From NCBI RefSeq assembly GCF_001189965.1, contig NZ_LFLU01000006.1:176873-240872 (forward strand): a stretch of 64,000 bases of DNA. Reading direction: 5' to 3'. The translations under genes were made by a program, and so were the position numbers. Positions 54,373-62,455 of this stretch are shown one piece after another. Positions within the stretch are counted from its first letter, which is position 1. Every line of letters begins with the position of its first letter. The stretch is from Herbaspirillum rhizosphaerae. Its GTDB lineage: Bacteria; Pseudomonadota; Gammaproteobacteria; Burkholderiales; Burkholderiaceae_D. Below the pieces are notes generated by a model. That model had not been told where the DNA came from, searched no databases, and saw nothing but the letters and a program-made list of their open reading frames with translations.

Positions 54373-55857
54373 CTAGCCGAGCAATTGTCCGGTAATCACA
54401 CCGAGCCTGCGCAAGGCCTGATCCAGTTCCCGCGTGAACGGCTTGCCGCAGCACAGCCGCAGATAGTGGTCGAAACGGTCTGAATTGGAAAAAATCACGC
54501 CCGGCGACACGCCGATGCCGTCATCCAGCGCCGCAGAAAATACCGCCTTGGACGACAGGCCGCGCGGCAGTTCCACCCACAGGCCGACGCCGCCATTGGG
54601 CACGCTCAGCCGGGTGTCATCGGGAAAATATTCGGCGATCGCCTCGCCCATCTGCTCGCGCTGATCCTTCAGGGTGCTGCGCAGGCGGCGCAGATGACGA
54701 TCGTACGCCGGCGAGCCCATATAGTTGGCGGCGGTAATCTGGGTCCACTCTTCGTTGGCGCGGGTATAGGCGAACTTGAGCATCTTGACCCTATCGTTCC
54801 ATTTGCCGCAAGTCATCCAGCCCAGCCGCATGCCGGGCGCCAGCACTTTGTTCAGCGAAGCGCAATAAATGACGTTGCCGCTCTTGTCCCAGACCTTGGC
54901 GGCTGAGGGTGCGACGTCGCCGTCAGCCAGTTCGCTGTAGGCGTCGTCCTCGATCAGCGGCACGCCCTGCCGTTCGCACAGATTGACCAGGCGCTCCTTG
55001 TGGCTGTCCGTCATGATGCAGCCGAGCGGATTCTGCAAGGTCGGCACCACCACCACCGCCTTGATGTTGCCGTAGGTCTGCATCGCCAGCTCCAGCGCTT
55101 CGATGGAGATGCCGGTATGCGGGCTGGTTGGGATTTCCAGCGCCCGCATGCCGAGGCTTTCCAGTGTCTGCAGCAGGCCGAAATAGGTCGGCGACTCCAC
55201 CGCGATGGTGTCGCCGGCCTGCGCCACGGCGCGCAGTGCGAGATTAAGCGCTTCGATGCAGCCGTGCGTGACCACCACGTCGTCGGCGCTGATGCGAATG
55301 CCGGCATTGAGCGCGCGGCGCGCCACCACTTGCCGGAAATGGACGTTGCCGTTAATCGGCATGGGGCTGGTGAGCAAGGTCGGCTGCTCGCGCAAGGCCT
55401 TGATGGCGGCATTCTTGAGCGCGTCGACCGCATACAGTTCGGGCGAGCAACTCATGCCGCTCAGGTCTATCGTCGGCGCCTTCAGATGGCGGCGTGCGAT
55501 GAACTCCGACACCTGCTCGTGAATCCCGACATATTGCGCCGGATCCAGCGGCGCCGAGATATTGGGTTCGCCGACCGGACGAATCACCGCGCGCCGCGGC
55601 TGGCGCACGAAATAGCCCGAACGCGGACGCGCTTCGAGCCAGCCGCCCTCTTCCAGATGGCGCAAGCTCTGCAGCGCGGTCGACAGGCTGACATGGTGTT
55701 GCCGCATCAGATCGCGCACCGACGGCATGCGGTCGCCTGCCGCCAGGGTTCCTGTCTGAATCGCCGACAGATAGTGCTCGGCAAGGCGGCGATAAATCGG
55801 CTGGCCGGCGGAAGCCGGCGCAGGTTCGGTAACGAGAGGTGGTGGTTGCATGTCCAT
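54373..55857 (-). CDS. MocR-type regulator (GntR HTH + aminotransferase domain)
   Basis: A 494-residue MocR/PdxR-type regulator. An N-terminal GntR winged helix at about 18-85 (GTLAAGDRMPSVRDLMRQHH and SLSTALQSLRHLEEGGWLEA) is joined to a fold-type I aminotransferase domain. The PLP lysine is K337 in SLNKVLAPGMRLGW. These proteins use PLP or an amino acid adduct as signal rather than as a catalytic cofactor. The upstream intergenic region has two CTGTTTCG copies 31 bp apart and an ATCGAAA/TTTCGAT inverted repeat, as MocR regulators often bind such spaced repeats. It is divergent from a small gene at 56031, its likely target. Confidence 0.9.
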   Translation of the reverse strand: MDMQPPPLVTEPAPASAGQPIYRRLAEHYLSAIQTGTLAAGDRMPSVRDLMRQHHVSLSTALQSLRHLEEGGWLEARPRSGYFVRQPRRAVIRPVGEPNISAPLDPAQYVGIHEQVSEFIARRHLKAPTIDLSGMSCSPELYAVDALKNAAIKALREQPTLLTSPMPINGNVHFRQVVARRALNAGIRISADDVVVTHGCIEALNLALRAVAQAGDTIAVESPTYFGLLQTLESLGMRALEIPTSPHTGISIEALELAMQTYGNIKAVVVVPTLQNPLGCIMTDSHKERLVNLCERQGVPLIEDDAYSELADGDVAPSAAKVWDKSGNVIYCASLNKVLAPGMRLGWMTCGKWNDRVKMLKFAYTRANEEWTQITAANYMGSPAYDRHLRRLRSTLKDQREQMGEAIAEYFPDDTRLSVPNGGVGLWVELPRGLSSKAVFSAALDDGIGVSPGVIFSNSDRFDHYLRLCCGKPFTRELDQALRRLGVITGQLLG

Positions 55858-55924
55858 GGTTCAATCTTCAGCGTTCCTCTGTTGCGGCGATAGATACAGA
55901 GCCGATGAAAACAGACGATAACAG

Positions 55925-55979
55925 ATCGAAAATATGCCTGCTGTTTCGATTCACATCGCAACATCCTGTGCCTGTTTCG
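55925..55979. promoter_or_regulatory. repeat cluster, candidate MocR binding region
   Basis: CTGTTTCG occurs at 55941-55948 and 55972-55979, 31 bp apart (about three helical turns, hence the same DNA face). ATCGAAA at 55925-55931 is the inverse of TTTCGAT at 55944-55950. The cluster lies between the MocR gene and the divergent small gene. Confidence 0.5.
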
Positions 55980-56030
55980 CAAAGCCCGTCCTGCCTAGAC
56001 TATCCCTACGCCAACCAACAGGAAACGATC

Positions 56031-56393
56031 ATGCGTACAGAAGACAGGCAAGCCACTCCCACCAGGATCCAGCTGAGCGCCGGACAAAGCCACTCCATGT
56101 GGACCGCGCGCGACACCGTCCTGTTTGTGCAATCCGGCTGCATTCGCCTGCGCGAGTCGCCGGAGTGGATGAGCGAAACCATTCTGAAGACGCTTTCGAC
56201 ATTGCAAGACGGCCAGCACTACCAGATCGAGCGCAGCGGCTGGACTTGCCTTCATGCAACAAAATCGGCGGAAGTATTGTGTTACGCCGGCATCAAGCCG
56301 CGCTATTTCTCACTGGATTTCATCACGCGCCTGCTGCGTGCGCCGACCCGGCGTTTGCGCACGATTGCCGCGCAACTGATGGCGTCTAAATAG
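56031..56393 (+). CDS. small protein, possible DUF2917-like cupin
   Basis: A 120-residue protein with an AGGAAA site 7 bases before its ATG. The middle (IQLSAGQSHSMWTARDTVLF near 13-32, then GCIRLRESPEWMSET, and a C-terminal helical tail) alternates short beta strands in the manner of small cupin folds. Its start and spacing recall DUF2917 proteins that lie beside regulators, but I cannot confirm the family. It is divergent from the MocR regulator across a region with regulator-type repeats, so it may be its target. It has no signal peptide and only a few cysteines. Confidence 0.6.
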   Translation: MRTEDRQATPTRIQLSAGQSHSMWTARDTVLFVQSGCIRLRESPEWMSETILKTLSTLQDGQHYQIERSGWTCLHATKSAEVLCYAGIKPRYFSLDFITRLLRAPTRRLRTIAAQLMASK

Positions 56394-56540
56394 CAGGATG
56401 CGAGGCACGGGCGAGACCAAAACAGCTTGCCTGTGCCGGATCAAACCGGCGTCAAAAAAATCCCGATTCAAGCCTGAAGATGGTGTGTCCCTTGCAATAA
56501 AGGCATTACACTACTGCATCGTTCACCCATCTCTATCGTT

Positions 56541-58052
56541 ATGCAGAATGAAATCCGCCCCTCCGACGCAGCCGCATCAAGCACAGCAGGCAGCGACGAT
56601 ATCCTCAACGCGGACATGTTTGAACTGGCTCCCGTTTCCATGTGGCTGGAAGATTTCAGCGGCGTCAAAAAGCTTCTCGAAGAATGGCGCGCCGCCGGTG
56701 TCACCGATCTGCGCAGTTATCTGCAGGCCGATCTCTCCCGCGTGCATGCGTGCACACTCAACATCCAGGTCTTGCACGTTAACCAGAAAACGCTGCAGCT
56801 CTTTGAAGCGGACGACATCGCCCACCTGATCGCCAATCTCGACAAGGTGTTCCGCGACGATATGCTGCACACCCATATCGAGGAATTGCAGCAGGTCTGG
56901 GAAGGCAAAACCGAATTCTCCAGCCACAGCGTCAATTACACGCTGTCCGGAAAGCGCCTCGACATCCAGCTCAATGCGCGCATTCTGCCGGGCCATGAAG
57001 ACAGCTGGTCGCGCGTGCTGCTGGCCGTGGAAAACGTCACCGAGCGCGAAACCGCCCGCCGCAAACTCACCCACAGCGAAGACTACGCGCGCGGCCTGTT
57101 TGAGTACTCGCCGATTTCCTTGTGGGTGGAAGACTTCAGCCAGGTCAAGCGCCTGTTCGGCGATTTGCGCCAGATCGGCATCAAGGATTTTCGCGTCTTC
57201 ACGGATGTCCATCCGGAATTCGTCGAGCGCTGCATGCAGGAGATCCGCGTCATTGACGTCAACCAGCAAACGCTGACGATGTTCCATGCGCCGGACAAGT
57301 CCACCCTGCTGTCGCGCCTGAGCGAAGTATTCCGCGACGACATGCGCCCGCATTTCAACGAACAGCTCAGCGAACTCTGGCATGGCAACCTGTTCCACCA
57401 ACGCGAGGTGGTCAACTACGCACTCAACGGCGAACAGCTGCATGTGCATCTGCAGTTCTCCGTGTTCCCCGGCCATGAACAGGACTGGGACCTGGTGCTG
57501 GTCGCCCTGACCGACATCACGGCCCGCAAGAAAGCGGAAGCCTATCTGGAATTCCTCGGCAAGCACGACGAACTGACCAAGCTGCATAACCGCGCCTTCA
57601 TGGTCGATGAAATGAATCGCCTGGAGCGCAAAGGGCCCTTCCCGGTCAGCGTCATCATGGCCGATCTCAACGGACTCAAGGAAATCAACGATCAGCTCGG
57701 CCACGCTGCCGGCGACGCCCTGTTGCGCCGTGTCGGCGAAGTCCTGGGCAAGGCTACCGACAAACCGGTCTACGCGTCGCGCATCGGCGGCGACGAGTTC
57801 GCCATCCTCATGCCCGCTACGGATGAACGCAACGCCGCCGCCATGATGGAAAATATCCAGAAGCTGATCGACATCAACAACCAGTATTACTCCGGCTCGC
57901 CGCTGAGTCTGTCGATGGGCTGCGCCACCAGCCAGCATGGCGAACGTCTTGAGGCGACCATCCAGCGCGCCGATGCGCTGATGTACGAAGACAAACGTTC
58001 GTACTACGCCAAGGTGCCGGCGCATGACCGGCGCCAGTCCGCCGACGAATGA
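56541..58052 (+). CDS. diguanylate cyclase with two tandem PAS-like domains
   Basis: A 503-residue cytoplasmic protein. Two PAS-like units follow each other with visible internal similarity: APVSMWLEDFSGVKKLLEEW near 30-49 and SPISLWVEDFSQVKRLFGDL near 190-209. Both later contain a (K/E)VFRDDM block and a PGHE turn. The GGDEF domain occupies about 340-495 with an intact active site, RIGGDEFAIL (GGDEF at 416-420). That predicts synthesis of cyclic di-GMP from two GTP. The inhibitory RxxD site normally five residues upstream is replaced by DKPV, so product inhibition is probably absent. Its stop overlaps the next gene by four bases (ATGA). Confidence 0.9.
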   Translation: MQNEIRPSDAAASSTAGSDDILNADMFELAPVSMWLEDFSGVKKLLEEWRAAGVTDLRSYLQADLSRVHACTLNIQVLHVNQKTLQLFEADDIAHLIANLDKVFRDDMLHTHIEELQQVWEGKTEFSSHSVNYTLSGKRLDIQLNARILPGHEDSWSRVLLAVENVTERETARRKLTHSEDYARGLFEYSPISLWVEDFSQVKRLFGDLRQIGIKDFRVFTDVHPEFVERCMQEIRVIDVNQQTLTMFHAPDKSTLLSRLSEVFRDDMRPHFNEQLSELWHGNLFHQREVVNYALNGEQLHVHLQFSVFPGHEQDWDLVLVALTDITARKKAEAYLEFLGKHDELTKLHNRAFMVDEMNRLERKGPFPVSVIMADLNGLKEINDQLGHAAGDALLRRVGEVLGKATDKPVYASRIGGDEFAILMPATDERNAAAMMENIQKLIDINNQYYSGSPLSLSMGCATSQHGERLEATIQRADALMYEDKRSYYAKVPAHDRRQSADE

Positions 58053-58753
58053 ACGCAGCCCGTTTCGAACTGCAAGTCGACGATGAAGCAATCGTCGGCG
58101 ATGTTCTGGGCGAGCCGCAGCAGCTGCGCGCTTTGTTTTTGCACGGCGCCGGCCAAAGCGATCGTCAACGCCAACGCCTGTTGCGTGAAGATCTGGCGCA
58201 TGCCGGTTTCGGCAGCCTTGCACTGGATTTTTCCGGCCACGGCGAGAGCAGCGCCAACAGTCCCGGCTCCTTGAAAAAACGTTTGCGGCAAGCGCAATGC
58301 ATGTCGGCGCATGCCGATGCCGACCGGGCTATCCGCACGGTCGTCGGCACCAGCATGAGCGGCGAGATCGCCCTGCGCCTTGCCTGCGAAAGCGGGAGCC
58401 GTATCGATCATGTCATTCTCATCGTCGGCGCCATTTACGACCGTGCCGCATTCCCGCTTCCGTTCGGACCTGAGTTCTCCGGCGCGATCCGCCGGCCGCA
58501 AAGCTGGCGCCACGCCGAGACGCTGGAATTGATTCGAGGCTATCGCGGCGGATTGACCCTGATCAGGGCGCTGGACGATGCCGTCATTCCGCATGAAGTA
58601 GCGGACTTGCTGGAACAGGCGGCCGTATCGGCGCGCTTTCGGCGCATCATCGACCTGCCCGCAACCGATCATCGCGTCAGCGAGAAAATGGCGAATGACG
58701 CAGCGCTGCGTCAGCGCATCGCTGCTGCAATCAAAACCGAAGACTGGAAGTAA
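58049..58753 (+). CDS. small alpha/beta-hydrolase with unusual nucleophile elbow
   Basis: A 234-residue alpha/beta-hydrolase. It has ALFLHGAGQSDRQRQRLL near 28-45 (oxyanion region), LALDFSGHGESS near 57-68, the elbow VVGTSMSGEIALR with Ser102 as likely nucleophile, an aspartate in RALDDAVIP and a histidine in PATDHRVSE. The elbow has Ser104 where the canonical GxSxG has Gly, so activity may be altered. It is translationally coupled to the diguanylate cyclase (ATGA overlap), but a functional link is not evident. Substrate unknown. Confidence 0.83.
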   Translation: MNAARFELQVDDEAIVGDVLGEPQQLRALFLHGAGQSDRQRQRLLREDLAHAGFGSLALDFSGHGESSANSPGSLKKRLRQAQCMSAHADADRAIRTVVGTSMSGEIALRLACESGSRIDHVILIVGAIYDRAAFPLPFGPEFSGAIRRPQSWRHAETLELIRGYRGGLTLIRALDDAVIPHEVADLLEQAAVSARFRRIIDLPATDHRVSEKMANDAALRQRIAAAIKTEDWK

Positions 58754-58757
58754 ATGC

Positions 58758-59300
58758 TCAGGCGCTGGTGCTGACCAGCGTGCCCACCGAGCCTTGCGCC
58801 ACCGCACTGCTGACAGCCACGGAAGACAAGCCGGGGTTGCTGCTCAGGATATCGGCGAAATTGGCGGAAGCGCCGCTGCCGGCGGTCGGCGTAAAGACGC
58901 CGCTGCCGTTGTAGATGCCGTCTGTCGAGCCCGGGAAAGCCGAGGCCGTTGAAGCAGCGGAAGAACCCGAAGAACTGGAAAAATCTGAAGAAGCCGAATC
59001 GGATTTATTCAGCGATGCCAGAAAGGCCTTGCTGGCAGCCGCTGTTTCGTCGTTCGCCGCGCTTGACCGCGAAGCCGCTACGCTGCTGCCACGGGCCAGC
59101 ACATGCAAAAGACCCGACGCGGTGTAGGTGACTGCGCCTTTGGGTGCGCCAGGCAGACTCAACACCACCGCCCCGCCGCTGGCAAGTGCAGCTGCCGTGC
59201 TGATCACTCCCGGGCTTTGGCCGAGGTCGACGACCGGCGCATTCCCTCCGAAGACATAGGGAATGGTGGCGGTGAACGAGCTGTTGACTGCAATTGCCAT
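58758..59300 (-). CDS. Ser/Ala-rich hypothetical protein
   Basis: A 180-residue protein I do not recognise. Its composition is heavily Ser, Ala, Gly and Val, with runs such as SDFSSSSGSSAASTASAFPG near 101-120. No cleavable signal peptide is evident at MAIAVNSSFTATIPYVFGGN. Such a composition is typical of secreted or surface-attached low-complexity proteins, including type I-secreted ones, but no secretion motif was found. The upstream extension to 59375 looks unrelated in style, and the ribosome-binding site of the chosen start is weak (GAGAA). It is convergent with the hydrolase gene, with 4 bp between stops. Confidence 0.5.
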   Translation of the reverse strand: MAIAVNSSFTATIPYVFGGNAPVVDLGQSPGVISTAAALASGGAVVLSLPGAPKGAVTYTASGLLHVLARGSSVAASRSSAANDETAAASKAFLASLNKSDSASSDFSSSSGSSAASTASAFPGSTDGIYNGSGVFTPTAGSGASANFADILSSNPGLSSVAVSSAVAQGSVGTLVSTSA

Positions 59301-59541
59301 AAAACAATTCTCGTGGGAAATTCGCTGTTGTCCATGTAGATTAGCAGCGATCAAGGCAAATATCGATGCCAGCATGGCAACATCACCCCTGCTGCGGGTT
59401 CAATTTGTCCGATTTTAAATACAGTTTATTCAGCGCCGACAGGCAGGCCGTTACCGAAGCGATAACAATGTCGAGATCGGCAGCGACGCCGTTGACGATG
59501 CGGCACGATTTTGTTGGCGGTTCCGCCGGACAAACGTAAAA

Positions 59542-59569
59542 AAACCGCCCGATAACGCATGGGCGGTTT
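59542..59569 (-). terminator. intrinsic terminator of pssA
   Basis: AAACCGCCC, ten bases, GGGCGGTTT, followed on the minus strand by a run of Ts, 22 bp after the pssA stop. The remainder of the 291-bp gap 59301-59591 shows no gene. Confidence 0.85.
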
Positions 59570-59591
59570 CTGAAACAGGCAAAAGAGACGC

Positions 59592-60458
59592 TTATTTTTC
59601 CTCGTGCTCCGTCTGGACGATGCTGACAGGCTTGCCCTTGATCTTGCGCCAGGCGTAGACGATATAGCCGGAAATGCCGTACAACACGAACAGGCCGAAC
59701 AAGACCTTGGACGGGTCGCTCGAAATCGCCACCAGCACCACGACCACCAGCAATGCCGCAATGAACGGCACCGGCTTGCGGAAGTTGATGTCCTTGAAGC
59801 TGTAGAACGGCACATTGGTGACCATGGTGATGCCGGCATACAGCGTAATCACCCAGGAAGCCCAGCTCAGGTCCGTACCGGCAAACCGCAGGTCATCCAT
59901 CAGCCAGACAAAGCCCGCCACCAAGGCGGCCGCTGCCGGGCTGGGCAAGCCCTGGAAATAGCGCTTGTCGACTACGGCGATGTTGGTGTTGAAACGCGCC
60001 AGACGCAAGGCGCCGCCGACGCAATACACGAATGCCGCCAGCCAGCCCAGTTTGCCCATGCCGCGCAAGGACCATTCATAAACCACCAGCGCCGGCGCCG
60101 CACCGAAAGACACCATGTCCGACAAACTGTCGTATTGCGCGCCGAATTCGCTCTGGGTGTTGGTCATCCGCGCCACGCGGCCGTCGAGACTGTCCAGCAC
60201 CATCGCCACGAAGATCGCAATCGACGCGTGATCGAACTTGAGATTCATTGCCATGACGATGGCATAGAAACCGCAAAACAGCGCCGCCGTAGTGAATGCG
60301 TTGGGCAACAGGTAGATGCCGCGCGAACGCCGCGGACGCACGATCGGCGCGCCATCGGCATCTTCCAGTTGCGCGGGGTACATCGGCGCTTTATGGCTGC
60401 GCAAGGATTTCGGAAAAGGGATGCTTCCCTTGTTTTTGCGTTTGCGGAAAGTTGCCAT
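59592..60458 (-). CDS. pssA: CDP-diacylglycerol-serine O-phosphatidyltransferase
   Basis: A 288-residue inner-membrane enzyme that makes phosphatidylserine from CDP-diacylglycerol and serine. The CDP-alcohol phosphotransferase motif DG-x2-AR-x8-G-x3-D-x3-D is complete (D92, G93, A96, R97, G106, D110, D114), flanked by about eight helices. It belongs to the type II, Bacillus-like PssA family found in betaproteobacteria rather than the E. coli cytosolic type. It lies 30 bp after psd on the same strand, so the two steps of phosphatidylethanolamine synthesis are coupled, and it ends in a terminator. Confidence 0.95.
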   Translation of the reverse strand: MATFRKRKNKGSIPFPKSLRSHKAPMYPAQLEDADGAPIVRPRRSRGIYLLPNAFTTAALFCGFYAIVMAMNLKFDHASIAIFVAMVLDSLDGRVARMTNTQSEFGAQYDSLSDMVSFGAAPALVVYEWSLRGMGKLGWLAAFVYCVGGALRLARFNTNIAVVDKRYFQGLPSPAAAALVAGFVWLMDDLRFAGTDLSWASWVITLYAGITMVTNVPFYSFKDINFRKPVPFIAALLVVVVLVAISSDPSKVLFGLFVLYGISGYIVYAWRKIKGKPVSIVQTEHEEK

Positions 60459-60488
60459 GTAAAGTCCGTCTCAGTATGCGTCAGGTGT

Positions 60489-61130
60489 TCAGAATTCAGC
60501 CAGGATCGTTTCCGTTGCCGAGACCTTTTCACCAACGCTTACCTTTGGCGTGGCAGTCAACGGCAGATAGACGTCAACGCGAGAACCAAAACGGATAAAG
60601 CCGTAGCGCTGACCGCGCGCCAATACATCGCCGGCTTTGACGTAGCACAGGATGCGGCGTGCGATCAGACCGGCGACTTGCACGCAAGTGACGCTCTGGC
60701 CGTTGGCGGCAGTGATCGCCAGCGCATTGCGCTCGTTTTCCAGCGATGCCTTGTCCAGATCGGCATTGACGAATTTGCCCGGAAAATATTGTACGGTTTC
60801 GATCTTGCCATCCACCGGCGCGCGGTTGGAATGGACGTTGAACACGTTCATGAACACGCTGATCTTCAGCGCTTCACGGTTGGTATAGGGATCATGGGCC
60901 TTGGCCACCACCACGATGCGACCGTCGGCAGGCGACAGCACGGCGTTCGGATTTTGCGGGATCGTGCGCGGCGGGTCGCGGAAAAATTGCAGCACGAACA
61001 GCGCAATGATCCAGAAGGGAATCGACCATGCCCCGCCGATCAGCGTGACAATAATGGCGACAACGACAGCGATACCGAGGAAGGGCCAGCCTTCGCGGGC
61101 AATAATAGGATGTGGATAATGGTTATTCAA
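60489..61130 (-). CDS. psd: phosphatidylserine decarboxylase proenzyme
   Basis: A 213-residue short-form (archaeal/type II-like) decarboxylase that converts phosphatidylserine to phosphatidylethanolamine. It self-cleaves between G182 and S183 in RFGSRVD to form the pyruvoyl group. The [14 protein letters not shown] block near 96-109 contains the usual substrate-site histidine. Two hydrophobic helices near 16-50 anchor it. It is followed by pssA 30 bp away. The gap upstream to the SIMPL gene is about 400 bp with no gene (61131-61536). Confidence 0.95.
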   Translation of the reverse strand: MNNHYPHPIIAREGWPFLGIAVVVAIIVTLIGGAWSIPFWIIALFVLQFFRDPPRTIPQNPNAVLSPADGRIVVVAKAHDPYTNREALKISVFMNVFNVHSNRAPVDGKIETVQYFPGKFVNADLDKASLENERNALAITAANGQSVTCVQVAGLIARRILCYVKAGDVLARGQRYGFIRFGSRVDVYLPLTATPKVSVGEKVSATETILAEF

Positions 61131-61536
61131 CGTTGCTCCGATAGTCGCTGATGAGTTTCAAAATAATAAAGCGTGCCTATTCTAGACGAGCGCCCCGCAA
61201 ATGTAACGTGAAGCGCAGCCAATCAACAGACTTTTACCGGTTGGAGCACCAATTAAAGGTCGCGGGATGCCACTTGGAACGCGTTTGCAGGCCGGATCGA
61301 TGCCGATTGAAGCGCTGCAACGGAAAAATGCGGAAAAGGGTCGAGGTATCGGCACCCCTGTTTATTCTTGGGGTAAGGCGCATTCTATCGCGAAGCGGCC
61401 GTCGCGTCATATTGCCAAAATGAACACGGGACGCGATGCCATCCCGGCGTTCCGGTTTGACAAGCACATCCCGTACATCAGCGGACGCAGGATACCGCCG
61501 CAGCGGATCCCCGGCATCGTCCATACAGCCACTTTC
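61131..61536. other. 406-bp gap without a recognisable gene
   Basis: A plus-strand 90-codon frame starting at 61151 has no ribosome-binding site and a basic, irregular composition, so it is treated as chance. The psd promoter should lie here (minus strand). No repeat or RNA gene was seen. Confidence 0.5.
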
Positions 61537-62286
61537 TTACTTGAACCTCACCTTGCCGACCAGGCGCATGGTGAGAGTCGACTCACCCGCCTCGAAGCTG
61601 GGTTCGGCGACGACATCCTGCGCCGGCGCCGAGGCGCGCATCATCATGGCCTTGGGCGCCGCATCGTGCCCCGCATAATTGCCTGAACCTTCGAAATCCA
61701 CGGTCTCGACCACCGCGTCCGCCGGCGTGCGCGCCATGGCGCGTGCAATCGAGGCAATACGTTCATTGAGGTTCTTATAGGTAGCGTCGATCAACGCGTC
61801 GTCGAGCTTCTTGCTGCTCGCCGGCGTCAGGCCGAATTCCAGCCCGTTGAGCGCCAGCACGCTTTGTACCGCGGCCACCGTCTTCGGCAGACCGGCGAGG
61901 TTGGTGGTGGTCACCTCAAGATACTGACCGACGCGCCAGCCGACAATCGGCCGCGGCTTGTTGACGTTACCGGCGCGCGGCTGCTCGTCGGAGTAGACGG
62001 CATAGGTGAAATAACCGCGTGTTTTCAGTTGCGCCTGCGGATCCTGCCGTTTGACGATGTCGATGCCCTGCTTCATCTTTTGATTGACGCGCGATGCGGC
62101 GGCGGCTTTGTCCTTGTCCTGCTCCTCGATTAGCAGCGTTGCACGGGCCTGGTCATTGGGCACCGTGATTTCGCCGGTTGCCGGCACCACCACTTGCGTA
62201 CCGGCGGTTTGCGCTGCCTGCGCATGCGCCGCCAGGCTTGCCGTCGCCAGCATGATCGACAACATCAGATTACGGGATCGCACCAT
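61537..62286 (-). CDS. SIMPL-domain (DUF541) periplasmic protein
   Basis: A 249-residue exported protein of the SIMPL/DUF541 family, related to E. coli YggE, whose loss causes oxidative stress sensitivity. The signal peptide is residues 1-25 (LMLSIMLATASLAAHAQA). The body has the family pattern VVPATGEITVPNDQARATLL near 33-52 and ends RMRLVGKVRFK-like with TLTMRLVGKVRFK. The start at 62286 has GGAG nine bases upstream; a 17-codon upstream extension is not supported. Its molecular function is unknown in the whole family. It lies between psd and a K+ channel gene on the same strand. Confidence 0.85.
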   Translation of the reverse strand: MVRSRNLMLSIMLATASLAAHAQAAQTAGTQVVVPATGEITVPNDQARATLLIEEQDKDKAAAASRVNQKMKQGIDIVKRQDPQAQLKTRGYFTYAVYSDEQPRAGNVNKPRPIVGWRVGQYLEVTTTNLAGLPKTVAAVQSVLALNGLEFGLTPASSKKLDDALIDATYKNLNERIASIARAMARTPADAVVETVDFEGSGNYAGHDAAPKAMMMRASAPAQDVVAEPSFEAGESTLTMRLVGKVRFK

Positions 62287-62455
62287 GAAACTCTCCAAAT
62301 AAAAAACACGAAATAAAAACGGACACGCTCTTTGCAACTTCGCTCACCGCATCGTCGGCATGGTTGAACTGTCGCCGTTTTGACGTAACGATACCGGCAT
62401 TAGTTCGAAGCACGATTTAAATCTTTGTGACAAAACGTAGAGATGGAACGGTCAT

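Noticed and set aside
61151..61423. 90-codon plus-strand frame between psd and the SIMPL gene
   Set aside because: Basic, irregular composition with no ribosome-binding site and no recognisable motif; likely chance in GC-rich DNA.
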